Source of the DNA: Haematobacter massiliensis
GTDB taxonomy: Bacteria > Pseudomonadota > Alphaproteobacteria > Rhodobacterales > Rhodobacteraceae
Length of the DNA: 64,000 nucleotides
Direction of reading: 5' to 3'
Assembly (NCBI RefSeq): GCF_000740795.1
Contig: NZ_JGYG01000003.1
Location: 310,001 to 374,000, forward strand
Made by a program: the position numbers and the translations under genes. The first letter of the stretch is position 1, and each line of letters begins with the position of its first letter. Under the pieces are notes generated by a model. It was not told the origin of the DNA. It did no database searches and saw only the letters and a program-made list of their open reading frames with translations. Below are positions 62,520 to 64,000 of the stretch, in pieces.

Positions 62520-64000
62520 GCCGCGACGCAGCCAGCCAGCGGCAGGTGGATGCCGCCAACCCCCGCGCCTCCACCTGGCTTTCGGCCAACGCAGGCTCCG
62601 GCAAGACCCGCGTGCTGACGGACAGGGTGGCGCGGCTCCTCCTGAACGGGGTGGAGCCGCAGCGTATCCTCTGCCTGACCTATACCAAGGCCGCGGCAAG
62701 CGAGATGCAGAACCGCCTGTTTCATCGCCTTGGCGAATGGGCGATGCTCGGCGACGGGCCGCTGGGCGATGCGCTCATGAAGCTCGGCATTCCCGCGCAG
62801 GACATCGGCGCGGAGCGGCTCCGGGGGGCGCGCCGCCTTTTCGCCCGCGCGATCGAGACGCCGGGCGGCCTGAAGATCCAGACGATCCACTCCTTCTGCG
62901 CCTCGCTGCTCCGCCGCTTTCCGTTGGAAGCCGGGGTGACGCCGCAGTTCAGCGAGATCGACGACCGCGCGGCAGAGCTGCTGCGCGAGGAGGTGATAGA
63001 GACGCTGGCCGACGATCCCCGTCACGTCGCCGCCGTGGACGGGGTGGCCGCGCTCTGGACCGGGGACAGCCTGAAGGATCTGGTGGCCCAGATCTGCCAG
63101 CACCGCGCGGCCTTCACCGATCCTCTGAATCGCCGGGCGGCCTTCACGCTCTTCGGTTTGCCTGACGCGTTCACCGCTGCCGATGTGCTGGCCGAAGTTT
63201 GTCTAGGCAATGAGGGCGACCTCTGCCGGGAGTTGATCGCGGCGCTGGAGACCGGCGGTTCGATAGATCTGTCCGCAGCGGAGAAGCTCCGCGCCGCGCG
63301 GTTCGACCCGATGGGGCTTGGCACGCTCGCGGTGCTGGAGGGCGTGTTCCTGACCGGCGCGGGGGCAAAGGAGCCGTTCACAGCCAAGATCGGCAGCTTC
63401 CCCACCAAGGCCACCCGCGCCCGCGTGCCGCGCATGGCGATGGTGGAGGATCTGATGAAGCGGGTGGAGGGGGCGCGGGCGAGGCGCCTCGCCCTCGTCG
63501 CGGCGGAGCGCGCGGCGGCGCTCCATCGTTTCGCCGCCGCCTTCCTGCCGGAGTACGACCGGCGCAAGGCGGAGCGCGGCTGGCTCGACTTCGACGACCT
63601 CATCACCCGCGCCCGCGCCCTGCTGACGGACCGCTCCGCCGCGCAATGGGTGCTGTTCCGGCTGGACGGCGGGATCGACCATATCCTCGTGGACGAGGCG
63701 CAGGACACCAGCCCCGGCCAATGGGCCGTGATAGAACGGCTGGCGGAGGAGTTTGCCGCGGGCGAAGGCGCACGGGTGGAGACGCCGCGCACGCTCTTTG
63801 TCGTAGGCGACAAGAAACAGTCGATCTACTCCTTTCAGGGGGCCGATCTTGCGGTGTTCGAGGCGATGCGGAGGGAGTTCGGCCAGCGTCTCGCCCAGAT
63901 CGACATGCCGCTGGTGGAACTGACGCTCGCCCACTCTTTCCGCTCCTCCGCCGCGGTCCTCAGCGCGGTGGACGCGACTTTCGCGGCGGAGGCCGGCAAA
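62516..64000 (+). CDS. addA: Double-strand break repair helicase AddA, C-terminus cut by the window edge
   Basis: 495 residues visible of about 1,100-1,150. A UvrD/Rep-type helicase: Walker A SANAGSGKTRV (23-33), motif Ia LTYTKAAASEMQNRL, IQTIHSFCASLLRRFP, motif II ILVDEAQDTSPGQW and motif III FVVGDKKQSIYSFQGA. The C-terminal nuclease domain lies outside the window. AddA drives unwinding and, with AddB, resects breaks. The start overlaps addB by four bases, so the two are translationally coupled. Confidence 0.95.
   Translation, partial: MSRDAASQRQVDAANPRASTWLSANAGSGKTRVLTDRVARLLLNGVEPQRILCLTYTKAAASEMQNRLFHRLGEWAMLGDGPLGDALMKLGIPAQDIGAERLRGARRLFARAIETPGGLKIQTIHSFCASLLRRFPLEAGVTPQFSEIDDRAAELLREEVIETLADDPRHVAAVDGVAALWTGDSLKDLVAQICQHRAAFTDPLNRRAAFTLFGLPDAFTAADVLAEVCLGNEGDLCRELIAALETGGSIDLSAAEKLRAARFDPMGLGTLAVLEGVFLTGAGAKEPFTAKIGSFPTKATRARVPRMAMVEDLMKRVEGARARRLALVAAERAAALHRFAAAFLPEYDRRKAERGWLDFDDLITRARALLTDRSAAQWVLFRLDGGIDHILVDEAQDTSPGQWAVIERLAEEFAAGEGARVETPRTLFVVGDKKQSIYSFQGADLAVFEAMRREFGQRLAQIDMPLVELTLAHSFRSSAAVLSAVDATFAAEAGK

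Noticed and set aside
60126-62699. Leftward open frame of 857 codons opposite addB
   Set aside because: Antisense of addB, which carries the nuclease motifs and overlaps its neighbours correctly; the shadow lacks domains and a ribosome-binding site.

Overview
This is a 64 kb, gene-dense, high-GC chromosomal stretch that looks like an alphaproteobacterium of the Rhodobacteraceae (Rhodobacterales). The main evidence is the RegB / SenC-RegA-HvrA / AhcY neighbourhood, known from Rhodobacter. Supporting evidence is a hemD - Mic60-like - HemY-like run, a split flagellar cluster in the order seen in roseobacters, a membrane-anchored cytochrome c next to prephenate dehydratase, and an alphaproteobacterial AddB/AddA pair. 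No genome-scale mobile element, rRNA operon or cas gene was seen. Most of the window is housekeeping.

Layout. 1-5.0 kb: partial aldose epimerase, IlvA, an HWE histidine kinase and ArgG. 5.1-10 kb: ribokinase, MutS and a YdfG-like reductase. 10.1-21 kb: flagellar genes. fliI faces a rightward operon (flgB-flgC-fliE-fliQ-flgF-flgG-flgA-flgH-fliL-like), which meets a leftward operon (lytic transglycosylase-flhA-fliR-flhB-coiled-coil protein). 21.1-28 kb: Asd and a Yej-type peptide ABC transporter (yejABEF). 28-31.5 kb: a repeat-bearing intergenic region, a cytochrome c, PheA and about 950 bases without a convincing gene. 31.5-37.5 kb: NudC, a CpdB-like exported phosphoesterase and a THI5/NMT1-type ABC importer. 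37.9-42.2 kb: a flavin reductase with a divergent HxlR regulator, the 4.5S SRP RNA, an exported transglutaminase-like protein, an MFS symporter and tRNA-Thr(CGU). 42.3-50 kb: HemY-like, Mic60-like and HemD, then the rightward operon tsaD-gpsA-yciI-EVE-DUF72 and a DUF2853 gene. 50-55.4 kb: AhcY, an HD hydrolase, HvrA, RegA, SenC and divergent RegB. 55.5-64 kb: a rightward run of a PAS protein, TsaE, AmgK-like, MurU-like, AddB and AddA (cut by the window edge).

How the genes work together. The flagellar genes supply the export gate (FlhA, FlhB, FliQ, FliR), export ATPase, proximal rod, L-ring and P-ring chaperone. FliF, FliG, FliM/N, FliP, FlgI, hook and filament genes must lie elsewhere. RegB-RegA-SenC-HvrA form a redox-responsive regulatory set. 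AmgK and MurU would feed recycled cell-wall sugar into UDP-MurNAc. AddA/AddB repair double-strand breaks.

The window is otherwise ordinary. The least explained signals are intergenic: a four-copy repeat with 61/70/61 spacing at about 28.6-28.8 kb, a 17-bp perfect palindrome in the nudC/cpdB divergent region, a triple 16-bp tandem repeat next to a long hairpin near 37.9 kb, and related 26-bp segments in two distant gaps.
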